From: Mytilus galloprovincialis
Taxonomy: Eukaryota > Mollusca > Bivalvia > Mytilida > Mytilidae
DNA: 64,000 nucleotides
Assembly (NCBI RefSeq): GCF_965363235.1
Contig: NC_134849.1
Location: forward strand, 15,898,863-15,962,862
Direction: 5' to 3'
Shown: in pieces, positions 34,303 through 49,300 of the stretch
How positions within the stretch are numbered: the stretch's first letter is position 1
Layout: each line of letters starts with the position of its first letter
Notes under the pieces: generated by a model
The model's input: only the letters and a program-made list of their open reading frames with translations
Told to the model about the DNA's origin: nothing
Database searches by the model: none
Made by a program: the position numbers and the translations under genes

Positions 34303-37300
34303 CTAAAAACAAACATTTATTTATTGGTTAAAAAAACATATACAATTAAATTAATTTCCTAGAAAAGAAACAAATAATCATACAAAGTATTTTGTTTACT
34401 TATAATAATTTTCTCGGATATAGTTGTAAAACAGTTGTGAAACACACTGCCCGGGTAAATATATCTATACTTTTGGGCCAGGATTGTGATCCATACAATG
34501 CGTGCCATGAGTGGCTATGCTTTTGCGTTGTTTTTTGTTTTGCTTTATTAACTATTGTTATTCATGCCGAAAAAAAATAATAATTAACTTTTAATTAATT
34601 TCACGGTTATGTTTATAAAAAAAAGATGAAAATTGCAATAAATCATCCTACTGATGATTATTTATTATCGTGAAATACCAATATTCGTGGATTTTGGGGG
34701 TAATAATCTTTGTTTTTAAATGTTTAACGATAAACTCATCATAGACACCGGGATCAAATTGTGTATTTACGATAGACGCACGTTTCGTCTACAGAAGACT
34801 CATCAGTGACGCTCAAATCCCAAAAAATTTAAAAAGGTCTAATAAAGAAAGAGATTCAGAGCATTGAGGACCAAAATTATTTGAATGCCGACTATGCAAA
34901 AAACACAAAAGCGGAGATCCGCAAAACTACTGTAACAATCTTTCTTCAGTCCATCAACAGTGAAACCAACACACATCAATAAATCAACAGGATAAAAGAG
35001 ACTATTTTTTTTTTCACCAACAGCACGTTTAAGCTACTCATATTCTGTCATTCCTAAGTCGAGAGAATGTGTGTAATATTTTCAGATAACAAACTAATAC
35101 CAACCTTATTTTACATGCAATTAATGCAGCTATTACCACAAGTATAGAACATGCACTTATAATTCCACCAATCACTGCACCTATGGATGTATCACAATTT
35201 TCATTTAAGAATAAGAATATTATTGTACATGTTACACGTATAATCAAACAAACCATGTCAAATTTGTTTACTAAATTTTGAAATGTAAAAAATTGGAAAT
35301 AAGATATATATCAATGAGACAGCAGACAATTGATTTTCAATTATACATATTTTACACCGCACTGATCATAAACTATGACATTTCCTTCCATAAAAACTGG
35401 TAGCTATGTGCTGTGTTAGTTGAAACATTAAACTATTTATATGAAAGAAACTATCATTCAAAGAAGTAAAGCAGCTTATTCCCATCATTGTTATAAGATG
35501 GAATATCATTGCCAATGAGACAACTATCCACAACAGACCAAAATAACACAGAAATTAACAACTATAGATCACCGTACGGACTTCAACAATTAGCAGAGTC
35601 AATACCTCATTGTATCAGTTTACTAGATGTTTGATATCTTGTTTCATTACCTATTCCTCAATTGCATCTCCTTATAAGATATATAATTTAAGTCTTCAAG
35701 AAAAATTGGAGCTAAAAAATCAAACTCGATTTTAATATTGTAGATGAAAACCTATGCAATATGATAATTCATCCCACTGAACGGAGAATATATAGTAGGC
35801 AATGATAATGTCTCAATATGACTACTCTCACCTGTTAATATAGAGTTGTTTCCTTTCTCTCTCTGACCATTGTGTAACACAGTCTCCGTACTGTACATGG
35901 ATGCTGAAGATCCAAACATATAATAATGTGTTAATGGTTTCTACTTTCAGAATTTATAAAGATAAAGCAGTGTTATGCTGTTATACATGTTATATGAGAA
36001 AAAAAAATGGTGTATGAAAAATAGAATGATTAAATCTTATTCTTAGAAAAAAAATATTAGCATGGTTATCATGATTATTGATAACAATATCACTTAAACA
36101 TTTGTATTGAAGATTGTTTTAGTCGAGTTTGTTGTGGTCATCTGTTTTAATGTGAACGATGTTATCTCTTTTGGATTTTTTTTCTTCATTTAAATGCTTG
36201 ATGAAATAAAGATGTCAAGTTACCAGCCTTATAATTAACAGAACTGGCAATCGTCTGCTAAGATTGTTTTCAATTTTTCAACTAAAGATTCAAAGAAAAG
36301 ATGTAAAATTGGCAATTAAATATCATATGTGAAAAAAAGCATTACTTAATTAATAAAACCCATTACGAATATAAATAAGATTATATTGCACCAAACGAAT
36401 TATTCAAAAACGGAATGTGAGCAGAGGTCTTCTAGAATATGAAAGACAACAGATTCTCGTCCACAACTGATACCGGTATGTTTTCCTACGAAATTTTAGT
36501 TGTCATACAATAGTGGATTGATAAATAAAGACAAGAATAGTAAACTGCTGTTCAAAAGTCATTAATCGATTAAAGGAAAACTCATTTGGGTTACAAACTA
36601 AAACCGAGGGAAGGACTTAACACAGGCCTCTTTTGTCAAAACTTAAGACATAACAATATTCCATATGTACATAAAACATATTTAACATCAAGATAACTAT
36701 AACCGAATATGACAATTTTACATGTTTTAACATGAATTCTATGGTTTCAATCCACTATATTTTCTTAAATTGTCCTGTGCCAAGTCAGGACTATGACAGT
36801 TAAATGGTCCGTTTCTATGAATGTTGGCTTTTGTTTTTGATGCAGTTCAGTGTTTTTGTTGTTCTGTTGTTTTTTTTATTCTTACAGTAAATGTGTATCA
36901 CTGGATTTTTGGTTTGCGACACTGATTTGTTTTGCTTAATCGATTGATGGCTTTTGAGCAACGTCTTTGTTTTAGACAGAGATTCTTACGATGTTTGTAC
37001 CGGAAGAAAAAAACAATACAGAAATGAAAACTTATCTTATGCAACGCGAACCCCTTCAAAACAAAAACTTGCGTTTCTGTCAATTAAAAGGTAAATATGA
37101 AATCCTATTGTAAAATAACATACTTGATAATGCAAGAATTTCGATCAATTAGACATTATATACTCATATTTCGTTCAAACTATTAACATTTTTAGCAATA
37201 GAAAATATAAATGCAAACCAATGCAATATATAACAACCTATTTTGTTGTCTGTAAAATATGTTTTTTTGGCAACAAACTGTTCTTAGGATATGTTGCACC

Positions 37301-40300
37301 ATTTAATGCACTCTTGGATATTTTTTTTCAATGAAAATCATGATTATAATGCTTATTACTCTCAGATAGTTTTTTCTAATAAAAAACACATGTAAGCGAA
37401 ATGAGTGATTAAGGTGGTACCCAACACTTTTACTAAAATTATTTTGGCTCGTTTAATTTTCATAAAATTTTGTCAAAGTATTTACTTTGACCCTTTAACA
37501 AAAATATAAAAATTTCAAACATTTTGAACCAACTGTTGTCAGAAAAATAACACTGGTTATATAACAGTTTGACAAACACCAATTTTGATCATTGAGAAGC
37601 TTAGTATTCCCTTTACAACACAAGGTAATTATAACGTTAAGCTGACTTTGCAGAGTTATCTCCCTGTAGTGTTAGGTACCACCTTAATTGATAGATAAGT
37701 TTAAGTTAGATCTCAAAGGAACTTGGAAGTTCAAATGCTGTTCATTATTTTCTTAATTAGGTGTGAGTAGGAAATTATCGAGATGATTAATCTTAATTGT
37801 TGTTTATCCGCTTGCCATTATTGCATTTCAAGATATTCATTGTTTCAGTTCTATTTTATGTTCTTTTTGATATTAAGTTTTTACAGATTTATTAGCATTA
37901 CCAGTATGATTATAATGTTTCCCATTGTTTGTATTATTATATGGGTTTCAATCAATTACCTGTTGATTGGTAACTGCTTTTCTCTTTTTCATGTGAAGAC
38001 AACAGATCTGGTGAAGTGCGAACATCTTCTGTCATGCCTTTGTTGTGTGTAAATAAAGGGCGTTGTGTTTTTACTTCTGTATCTATGGTGGTATACATTA
38101 TTAAATTAAAGTAGATTAAAAAATTAGTAACACTTTTACAAACTGCAATGATAAAAACCAACAAAGTGAAACAAACACTAAATCAATTGATCATATGAAA
38201 TAACTTGAAGCGAACATTTTCAGATGATTTGAACTTTCTTTTATCACGGCAACTGGAAATATGTAGACTTTGGTCATTAGTCATGGCCTTTTAAAACTCC
38301 AAGTTATATATATATATATCAGGCTAAACAGTGTGTACCCCGGATGCGCATTTCGTCTTCAAAAGACACATGGCAATTAGTGACTCCCGGATATGAAACA
38401 ATTTAAAAAGTTCAATAAAATAAAAAGTTGCGGTTTTAATCCATCAATCTAGATTTTTCATACCCATATCTTCATTTGGCTAATCACATAAGAATACAAA
38501 TTTGCAATTGCAAAATTATTCTCTACACAGAAATGCAGAAAGTGCATCAATTGAAAAAAGTATGTATTGACTTGATTTGGAGGCTGTACAGTTACATGCG
38601 AGAGAACTTTCCAGTGGCATGTTAACAGGCGCTCTGTCATTCCTTTAGCTGTATATAGCATAGACCAGTGAAGTAACAGCAAAACAAAAAAAACAATATA
38701 TTTCAATCCGTAAAAGAGAGCTTAACTCATTCGATTGATACAAGCCACAAACACAATTTACGAAAACACTGAAGACATAAATCACAAATGTGAGGATACT
38801 TGCAGTTAATAAAAGCTAGTTCAAGGTTAATAACAACTAATCAACAATCATGCAACCAAGACATCAATATCAATAAGCATATCCGACATCGTATGGATTT
38901 CGTGTCAGGACTAAGTCAGAGAACTATTGAACAAAGCCAACATATAAATATCGACAGAGTATTGGCCCTAATACATGCAAATTAGCAATAAAATTGAGTT
39001 GTATTTTAATCTATTGATAACAAAATCAATGTGTGTACCGATAAAAACAATATTGAAAGATCAATTAACAGTGTTAAATCAGTAACCTTTCAGAATTTAT
39101 TAATTTAACGGATACATAAGGTTAGAAATGTCCCGGGCTTGTTGTATATCTAGTATATTGTATGCAAAATTTCGAAAGCAAAACTATCAAATATTGTAAT
39201 CTATACCAATATGTATTCCAGTCTGAATTGCTGAGAGACAAATAATTGTGATTTGGATAGTTTTCAAATCATTTGGTTAATGTCGCGATATTCTGGGTTT
39301 TAAAAACAAGAGGCTCTCAAGAGCCTGAATCGCTCACCTGGTAAACAATGCCTTATTGAACATATTGAACCATGCCAGGCAAATATGTACAGCTAACAAT
39401 TCTTCAATATTACAAATATATATGACTTACTGTTTATAAATAAAGAAAATGAGACCAAAACACAAACACTTAAAACGTAGCAATGGACTGTGAAAATGAG
39501 GTCAAGTTCAAATAAAACCTGCGTAACCGACATATAGATCATAAAATATTTTCATACACCAAATATAGTTGACCTAATGCATAAAGTATTAAAAAAATAG
39601 ACCAAAACTAAAAAAGTTAACTTTGACCACTGAATTATGAAAATGAGGTCAAGGTTAGATGACACCTGTCAGCTAGACATGTACACCTTACAATCATTCT
39701 ATACACCAATCTTAGTAGACCTATTTCATATAGTATAAGAAAAACAGACCAAAACACAAAAACTTACCCCTATGTTCTATTTAAAGTAAGGGCGGCCATG
39801 TTTTTTGACGGATCAAAAACCGAAGCACACACTTTGTGCAGGATAATCTAAGGAACTATCATGCTAAGTTTCATCCAAATCCATTCAGTAGTTTCAGAGG
39901 AGAAGATGTTTGAAAAATTGTTAACGACGACGACGACGACGACGGACGCCAAGTGATGAGAAAAGCTCACATGGCCTTTTAGGCCAGGTGAGCTACAATT
40001 CTTCAATATTACAAATATATATGACTTACTGTTTATAAATAAAGAAAATGAGACCAAAACACAAACACTTAAAACTTAGCAATGGACTGTGAAAATGAGG
40101 TCAAGTTCAAATAAATCATGCGTAACCGACATATAGATCATAAAATATTTTCATACACCAAATATAGTTGACCTAATGCATAAAGTATTAAAAAAATAGA
40201 CCAAAACTAAAAAAGTTAACTTTGACCACTGAATTATGAAAATTAGGTCAAGGTTAGATGACACCTGTCAGCTAGACATGTACACCTTACAATCATTCTA

Positions 40301-43300
40301 TACACCAATTTTAGTAGACCTATTGCATATAGTATAAGAAAAACAGACCAAAACACAAAAACTTACCCCTATGTTCTATTTAAAGTAAGGGCGGCCATGT
40401 TTTTTGACGGATCAAAATTCGAAGCACACACTTTGTGCAGGATAATCTAAGGAACTATCATGCTAAGTTTCATCCAAATCCATTCAGTAGTTTCAGAGGA
40501 GAAGATTTTTTAAAGTTAGCAAATATGATGAACAAATTGTGAAAAATTGTCATTAAAGGACATTTACCCCTTAAGGGGTCAATTGACAATTTTGGTCATA
40601 TTAACCTATTTGTAGATCTTACTTTGCTGATCATTTTTGCTGTTTACAGTATATCTTCATCTATAATAATATTCAAGATAATGACCAAAAACTGTAAAAT
40701 TTCCTGAAAATTACCAATTAAGTGGCAGCAACCCAACAATGGTTTGTTTGATTCATCTGAAAATTTCTGGGCTGATAGATCTTGACCTAATGAACATTTT
40801 TACCCCGTCAGTTTTGCTCTAAATGCTTCCGTTTTTGAGATATAAGCCAAAAACTGCATTTGACCCCTATGTTCTATTTTAAGTAACGGCGGCCATGTTT
40901 TTTGACGGATAAAAAATCGAAGCACACACTTCAGAGGAGAAGATGTTTGAAAAATTGTTAACGACGACGACGACGACGACGACGACGGACGCCAAGTGAT
41001 GAGAAAAGCTCACATGGCCTTTTAGGCCAGGTGAGCTAAAAATGTGTTCATTTTTTTATTAATATAAAAATAAAATATTGTAATCAGTCGGAACTAGCTG
41101 CTATCATTTATTTATCACGTTTCTGGTTCGTTCGAGATATCCACTAACTTGTAAATCACTTAATCAAAAATAATGTTTAACACAAACGTTGTCATGTTTC
41201 TATTAAGCAAGTAAAGTGTATTTATCATTAACAAGCAGATAAGAACAGATTGAAATGTAAGGCGTATATAATCTAAAAAAAACAACAATCCATTTATCGT
41301 TAACAACAAACTTTAGAGTTATCAAACACTTACTTGTTTTGCATACGTAATATTTTTTATTTCCGCTGCATTGTTGTTCTGTTATATTCAATATTTTGTT
41401 TCCTTCTACTTGGATAAATATTCCTGAAAAGCAGCGTTGGGGTTGCCCTTCAAAATCTACATAAATGAATGTATACAACTGCAATAAATGAATTATTATT
41501 CATTTTCATCATGGACATGCTTCATTTCTTTTTGTATTTATTATTTACTTGTTTGTCAAAATATCTGAAGTTTTTTTTCTCTTTAGAACATAGATACAAT
41601 TTTAATTAAGATATAACATACAAAAAAGATAGTTGGAAGATTGTAAGAGGAAATTAAAATAGCGTACGTGTTAGAAAAACTGAGATCGATTTGGCAAAAA
41701 AAAAACCAAGGCAAAATATGATATGCCAACTCATTACTACAAATACAACTAAAGACTGAGCAAGAGAAAAACCCCATCAAATAATTGGTTGGAGGATTAA
41801 TGTCCTTTCAGAGTCTTTGCGATTCCTGTCCACCTATGCCATATTGTTCATGCGAGTACAAACACGGTGGTAAGGCTCATTCCGCGATAACGAAATCGAA
41901 ACAAAGTCGATGAAGCTTGTGGTTACGACAATAGGAACATATGGTTATCCGGGCGATTAACGCTCTAACTAAATTTAAAATAATCATTTCATTTCATAAC
42001 CACGCAGCAATATATTGATCACCCGACTTTAATTGTCATTATAGAGACATGAGTGTTTAATGTAAAACAGGCAGTAGTAGATTTGAAAAAAACATAATCT
42101 TTGAGCAACTATATTTCTGTGAGGAAACCTTGGCTGGTTATAACAACAGTCAGATTATTTGACGATAAAAATGTGTATGAAGACTGTATACTTCGAAGAG
42201 GTATCGGAGTAGATAGTTTTTGTTTTAGTTCATGCTTATTAAACTTGGCCGAACAAGTGACAGTTGCTGCTACTTTGCAATGTGAGCTTTGAGGAGTGTT
42301 GGAATCAACTTTTCCGTTTTGAGTTAGAAAAATCATTTCAAGTTGGGGAACATTCAACACATATTTACCTTTCATTTGAAGTATTTCAATTTCCTGACGA
42401 AAGACGTTTGTCCATGAAAGTTGTCCTTTGAAGTCACTTTTTTTCCCTATTTTTTGACAGTAGTTGGAAGACGGTAGTAATGCGTTTCTTGTCATGCAAT
42501 AATTCAAGCTGTCGTAATAATTTAATCCCCATTTAAATACTGTAGAGGCTGACTTCTGGATTGTTCCTAGTATTATAAAACAATTGATTTTACTCAGTGA
42601 CTTAAAGGTTTAAAAACTGAATCGAACCTGTTTAGGATGGGCTCAAACATGTCAAAATGTACGCTATATATTATCAACGTTTTGAACCTTCGAATGTTCA
42701 TTAAGAAAAAATATGTGTTTATTCAACAAATCGTACCAAATAGATGGCATTTGAAGGACATTATAAATTCTTGTTAAAATTAGTTTGTTTATTAAAAAAA
42801 ATCGTTATTATTATATCAAAATCATTTACTATTTCAAGTTAAAATCAAATTCAAATTAGTCAAATGTCTGAAAGCATATGAACTAGTCGAATACTTAATT
42901 TGAAGATTATCCTGATCAATATCTGCGTTTTGTCAAAATTAAAAGTATAAAAAATAATTAAAAAAGCTAAAACCAATGCAAACACTTGAATATTCTCTTT
43001 ATGATATATAAAGCTCAATGTTATTTTCATATTTCTACAAAAAAACTATTTTTTACATTTGAGACCAAGGGCGCTATATTTGTCAGAATACCATGAACAA
43101 ATAGAAAATTGGAATCTTTCTAAAAACTAGGCTCCAATCTGATCATTCTCTCATTTTGGATTGCAAGTGTGAACTATGACTTTTTTATAGGTATGGTGAA
43201 GCAAACATTTGATAAATGACCAGATGAAATTTAACAATTGTACCTGTTGGTTATCAAACAAAAGTCCTTTTAATAAAACAAACTAGTTTTAACAAGAATT

Positions 43301-46300
43301 TAGAATTTCCTTCAAATGCCATCTATTTGGTAAGATTTGTGGAATAAACAGATATTTGTTCCAAATGAACATTCGAAGATTCAATACATTTCTAATAGAT
43401 GTCAACTTGGAGTTTTATTCATTTTAGTCAATGTATGGTTTTGAATTAACAGATAAAGTGCAACTTCCGACCAAATTGAATTAATATGTATATGACCCAT
43501 GACCGCCAGGACCGATTTGTATAGCTCTAACTCTGCAAATCTTTCAATATGTTTATTTTCCCTACAACATTTCTTCCTTCAATGCTTAGTTTGTCAACAA
43601 CTCACTGTGTTAGACCTTATTGTAATTTACATCCAGAAGATGGGGACAGCCAACACCAAAAACATTCTGGTTTGCTCATTCGTAATGGGGTTCTGGGATT
43701 TTACTATCGATGCTTTGTAAAAATGAAACCAACACTTTATTATATGTGTCCGAAGCGCTTTTCTGGATTTGCAATCACCCTGAACGGCGCTTAACGCCGA
43801 TTATTAGAAACCTGTGTATTTAAAAGAATCAAAACAGTTGAAGAGCCACATTTGCAACAAGATCGTTTTACCCTTCTGGAAACCCTTTGATCACCAACCA
43901 ATTTTTGGGGGTTTGTATTGATAAATTTGTAGTTTTCTTTGTTGCATTTTGTATAATGTTGTACATGTTATATGTCATTTTGTCGTTTTTAGTTTTTTGC
44001 CATGACATTGTAAATTTGGTTTTTACTTAAGAATTTGAATGTCCATTTGGTATCTTTAAACTCACTTATACGACATTAAAACGTTATGACGAAAAATGAA
44101 AATCACTCATTCCCTTCCCATTTACTCAATAATTCAGTAGTGAATGCACAATAATTGCAGGAATGAGTCAATAGGAGAACATATCACTTTTTACAATGCG
44201 TGTTTGACTTAACTTAAAGTATTACCACATCTACCAACTAGTGTGTCGTTTTTTGAACTGCAACTCCTTCCTTCTAAGTTATTACCATTTGCAGTAATAG
44301 TATTACAATTTCCGCAACATATCGTTGTGCAGTTTCCAGGATCTGAGGACGTACTAACCGTTCCATTATAATCTAAAAATAACTTTTTTTTAAATTGCTG
44401 TAACATTCAAAAACCTACTTAATAATTGTAATTTGTGCGTTACTTACTTCGATATGCAATATTGATATGTATTAATTAAAATTTATCATTTAACGTTTTA
44501 AGTCAGTATAGATTAATCAATATTTTTTTTATATTCCGGTAGCAGTAAATGTTAAGGGTTTAAGAATGGTTGACTCTTAACATAATGTTTCATTCTATTG
44601 CGAATTTGCAGTTTGTATGGATGCATATTAAGGTGGTATGGGAGTCTAAAATAAAAATGATAGAATTTGTTCATACTTTGCCGAAACGTAGTATCTATTG
44701 ATATATGGTCAAAATATATTTAAATGATAGGTCACCGTGCATTTTCGAAAGCTACAGGTTGTATCAGATTGACACATTTTGTATGGATTATACAGAAAAA
44801 AAACACCATTTTGTGATAAGGACCAAAACAAAAAGATAGAATTGTAAAAAAAAATAGGAAAAGATAGCTTTCAGACAATGATTTGAGAAGATAGGGTGAC
44901 CTTACGTTTTTTTTTTTTATAAAAACACAAAAGTAGGAAAATTCCATGTAGATTCATTCAGAAAATGTACTGTTTTAGAGTAACCTCCCCCTTAACATGC
45001 TAACTTAAAAACATTTAAAAACAACCAAAATTAATCATCACTATATCTATATTCATACAAATCGGTTCTTTTAAATGAAAATTCACATTAGATATCTGCA
45101 TTCCTGCATCAAATTTTGTTAACTAGATAGAAAATCTGGACCTTAGGTTCTCTGTTTTTTACAATCCAAGATGGCGAAAGACAATCATACAACCTTAACT
45201 ATACATTATAATTATATAACTAGTTAAGTATATTAATTGGAAAAGTCAATCTTTTATAACTCTTATACCTGGATTTCTAGCAACAAGGCTCTATAAAAAA
45301 CCCAAACAATTATCTAAAGACAATTAAAGCTAATAATGCGTTTTAACTTTTAAAAACCAGAAATGAACAATATGAATTTAGAACTGTTTGCATCATGTTT
45401 TAAACACGTTTGGTTAATATTGACGTTTTTAATACATATGCCCGATGAAAGTTGGATATGAAAGTAGAATATAAATGAAGCACTCTCAAAGTTTATAATC
45501 CTTTTAATCCTTTTATAACTAACATTCAATTAAGTAGCGTGTGTCCGACTGTATGTGTGTTAGTGTGTTTGCGTTTTAACTTAGCAATAATGAACCTTTT
45601 AGACAACTTTGTAATGTCTCGATTGTGCTTCGTCTACAAAAAAGGTTAGAAAACAATCTTTTGTTTTTTACTTTATGAGTTGAACTTTAAAAAATAGACT
45701 GGCGTTTAAAGATCTATACGAAAGCTTTTAATTGTGCGTTAGAAGAAAAGACAAAAATACCAAGTGTTGAATGATCTCATAAGCTGAAAACGAAGTAAAT
45801 ATGCAATCACTGAAATCTAAAACGGTCTGATTGAGAGAAACATACCCTAACAAAAATTGTGTAAGAAATAAATATGCGTCCATGAAAATTAATACATATA
45901 AGCTATTCAGATTAACTCACCTCTATAAACAAAAAAATGAGTTGAATTGAAACAATACTGTATAGCTCGTTGTTGTCTTTCATCCATTTCATTAGGAAGA
46001 CAAACACAATTGTGTGTTTGGGTCTGTAAAATAAATAAGCAAACCATGTATTCATTTTGATTGTAGAGCTTTTGAAATGAGCTTACTTTTGATCTTTTAC
46101 AAAATTGTTGAAAAATTGAAAGCGTATGTCTAGTAAAACTTATTTTTTTTTAACATAACTATGTAAAAGGTAAGAAATTACCTAAATTCCATTTAAAAAA
46201 AATCTCGAAGAGGGACGAAAAATACCAGAGGGACATTCAAACTCATAGATCAAAAATAAATTGACAACGCTATGACTACAAAATAAAAACAACAAACAGA

Positions 46301-49300
46301 CAAATAAAAGTAAAATGCACACAATACACAACATAGAAAACTAAAAAATAAGCAACAATTATTCCACCAAAAACTAAGATGGATCTCAGCTGCTCCGTAA
46401 GGGTTAGCAGACTCTGCTTCACATTTGGAACATGCTGTTTTGTTCATGTTAATACAGACACGGTGAATAGACTATTTCGGAAGGTCCAATTCGTTAAAAA
46501 AGGAAACGAGATTTTCGTTATGACATAATGAACATATTCGATATCATCTGTGAAACGGAAATACAAAAACGGTCAACCCACTCGTGATGGCGTCTGTAAA
46601 ATTACGTAGGAATTATTTCAATTTCCCTATTTGGAATTCTTGGTTTATTAGGTTCCTTGTAAGCAGCAACACTATATCAAGGAAAATATGGTAAGAAATA
46701 CTAGCCCGGGAATATCTTATCAGTTGGGATTTATATACTAGTACTTTATTTTCAACCGACCCTCATTGTCAACTTCTGAATGTAAAGCATTATATTAGGC
46801 AGGCTTAACTGTATCTGTTGCATCCTTTACAAGTAATATACTTACGTTCATAATAAGCTTTTTGTAACCAAAATAACGTCCAACATTTTTTAAATAGCAT
46901 TTATGTTGACAATTGCCTATCGATTCCACTGCTGGAAATGAGTGGGTATGATTTTCCGCAATTTGAAAACATCCTTTAAAAAAAGTATGTAGAATTATTT
47001 TATTGTAATGTGAAGACACTATCTGTTCAATTTTTGTTTGTAAAATAACGCTAAATGTCTTTGAGCCTTTTGATTTATTGATTTATCTTGATATATTTTT
47101 CTTTTATTGCTTAAATAATTTGTGTTATTCATTAAACAAATTGTAGTTACCTATAATTTCAATCCATCGTGTTGGTACTCTAAAAATAGCCTTTCCTATC
47201 TAAAATTCGTGTTCATAAGGAATGCCAATTTCCCTTAAATATTCCTCTCGGTTTTCTAAGCCATAAGGTTCACATGCACTTTGAGCACGATCCCACGTTA
47301 TGCCATTCGAATCATTACGGAGTAATTCTTGCGAAGGTTTGACTTAAAAAATAGAAAATGAATTGAAGTAAGAGCTGAAATACTAAAAGATATAAAAAGC
47401 TTCGTATTTAAAATATTATTCGCATACTTTGGATTAATTTATTTTTTAGGATTGAGGTAAACATGCAGTTTTTGATATTATTCGATTTCGTGGTTTTTCA
47501 TGAATCTACATAAATTCCTATACAAATTTCATTGAACATTTAAATTCGTTGTTCCTGTGTAACCACGAAATCCACGACAATTGATAGTCAACGACAAATA
47601 ATGAATCCACAGTAATAATCCTGCAATACCAAGAATAGCAGGCCCCAAGCCAAATTCGACGTCAAATACAAAATACAAAATGTATTGAAGATAATCAAAA
47701 TCAATATAATTGACATGAAGTCAGTGTAAAAAAAAGGCTGGGCTGTTAAGGTTGCTTGCGTAAAACAATTGCTTTGACAATGAGAACCTGCAATATTAAA
47801 ACAAATGTATCTGCTACGTGTTTTCTATGTCAACATCAAACGCTGACTAATAGATAGAATATGCATACACATTATAAACTAAATGAAGGAAATAAACAAA
47901 CATGACTAAAATATCTATCATTTTAATATGACGTCCACGTCCTTCTTTTGCTTTGTCATCAACAACTCCAAAAAATTCTCGATATATCTTTACTTAGCGC
48001 AGACTCAGAGATAAAATGGATATTACAATGAACATCCAACGTAAATCCACATGTATAAGAACCTATCTGCAAACGCTATGCCGATTTTATTGTTTTTAAA
48101 ATTGCAATTTAAAGAGGACTACAAACTTTTATCGTATTCGGATGCATAACAAAAAGAATGTATGCACAAGGGCTCGGAGAAATCTACAAAATAAAAACTA
48201 AATTAAATTCTGCGAAAGTTCATGAAATAATAATGCTTTTGGCGCATTTAACTCGTTTCATTTATTTATGGAATGATTCATGCAAGCTACAGATGTATTA
48301 GAATATTTAGCTTTATCTAACAGGGAGTAAAAAAGAACAGCCACACACTCGGCATACCAACCCTCGCTTCAGATTTTTTAATGACCGTATTTTTCCTATA
48401 AGAATCAAAACAATTCATTATGAATATATCGCAATAACAATATGTATGACCTTCATAAATATTAAAAATATTAGAAAAAACGATTTTGGGAAATGTGTAG
48501 GTATTTGAAGGATCACATATAAACTGCTAAAGTTGGCTTGTCATTGGAAACTATTCACGATAATTATAACATTAATCGGAAATGAAAAGTTGATTTATAA
48601 TTTTTATGTTTGGTTATATCAAACAAGGAAGTCTAAAGTTCAAATAAAACTAAATTTTTGAAAAAAAATCGACAAAACGTTTGATCAAATTTTTGTCAAA
48701 TTAGGAAATCACACGTATTCTCATCCTTTTTGATACATGTTGAAATTGAGAATAAATATCATCGACATAATGAAACATTTATTGATACAGACGTCTATAA
48801 AAAAAAGTCCAAATATCAAATACGAAATAATTTTATAAATTTTCATAATACAGTCAAACCCATTAGTTTTTATTACTGGGCTCAAGAGTTGATCATTTTG
48901 TAGAAATAAGGATTGATTTGTGATAACGAGTTTAGAGTTTTAAGTATACAACCATGTTTAATCCATCTTTTTATTTACATAAGAAATGCATGAACCAGTT
49001 CAACAATATTATAGTTGAACTGTTTTCCAATAGTTTATTCTTTTGATGTGTTTGAGCTTTTGATTGTATCACTTGTTTACCTTCCGGAGCACCTGAGATC
49101 ACCCCTAGTTTTTTAGTGGGGTTCGTGTTGTTTATTCTTTAGTTTTCTATGTTGTGTCGTGTGTGCTGTTGTTTGTTTGTCTTTTTCATTTTTAGCCATG
49201 GCATGGTCAGTTTGTTTTAGATTTATGAGTTTGACTGTCCCTTTGGTATCTTTCGTCCCTCTTTTGTAAATAGAAGTTTTTTAAGTTTCCTTCGAGGTCG

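Larger units (their letters stand above)
35904..41333. other. Long receptor intron 7 filled with repeats
   Basis: 5.4 kb. Holds the MITE at 37,409-37,687, a decayed hammerhead repeat at 38,325-38,400 and the tandem repeat at 39,307-41,038. No additional in-phase exon was found. Confidence 0.5.

Noticed and set aside
33837-34316. A free-standing single-exon gene starting at the ATG near 34,316
   Set aside because: The first residues lie upstream of a clear splice acceptor (TTTTTAG at 34,303), and the frame joins in phase to a membrane-helix exon and matches the paralogous tail exon at 61 kb, which also starts at an acceptor.
42109-42368. Extension of receptor exon 6 to the stop near 42,109
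   Set aside because: The donor at 42,368 (AAAG|GTAAAT) gives the phase needed for exon 7, and the extension lacks domain features.
43499-43794. Small coding gene on the plus strand
   Set aside because: Overlapping short frames without domain, one of them reading through the decayed hammerhead repeat.
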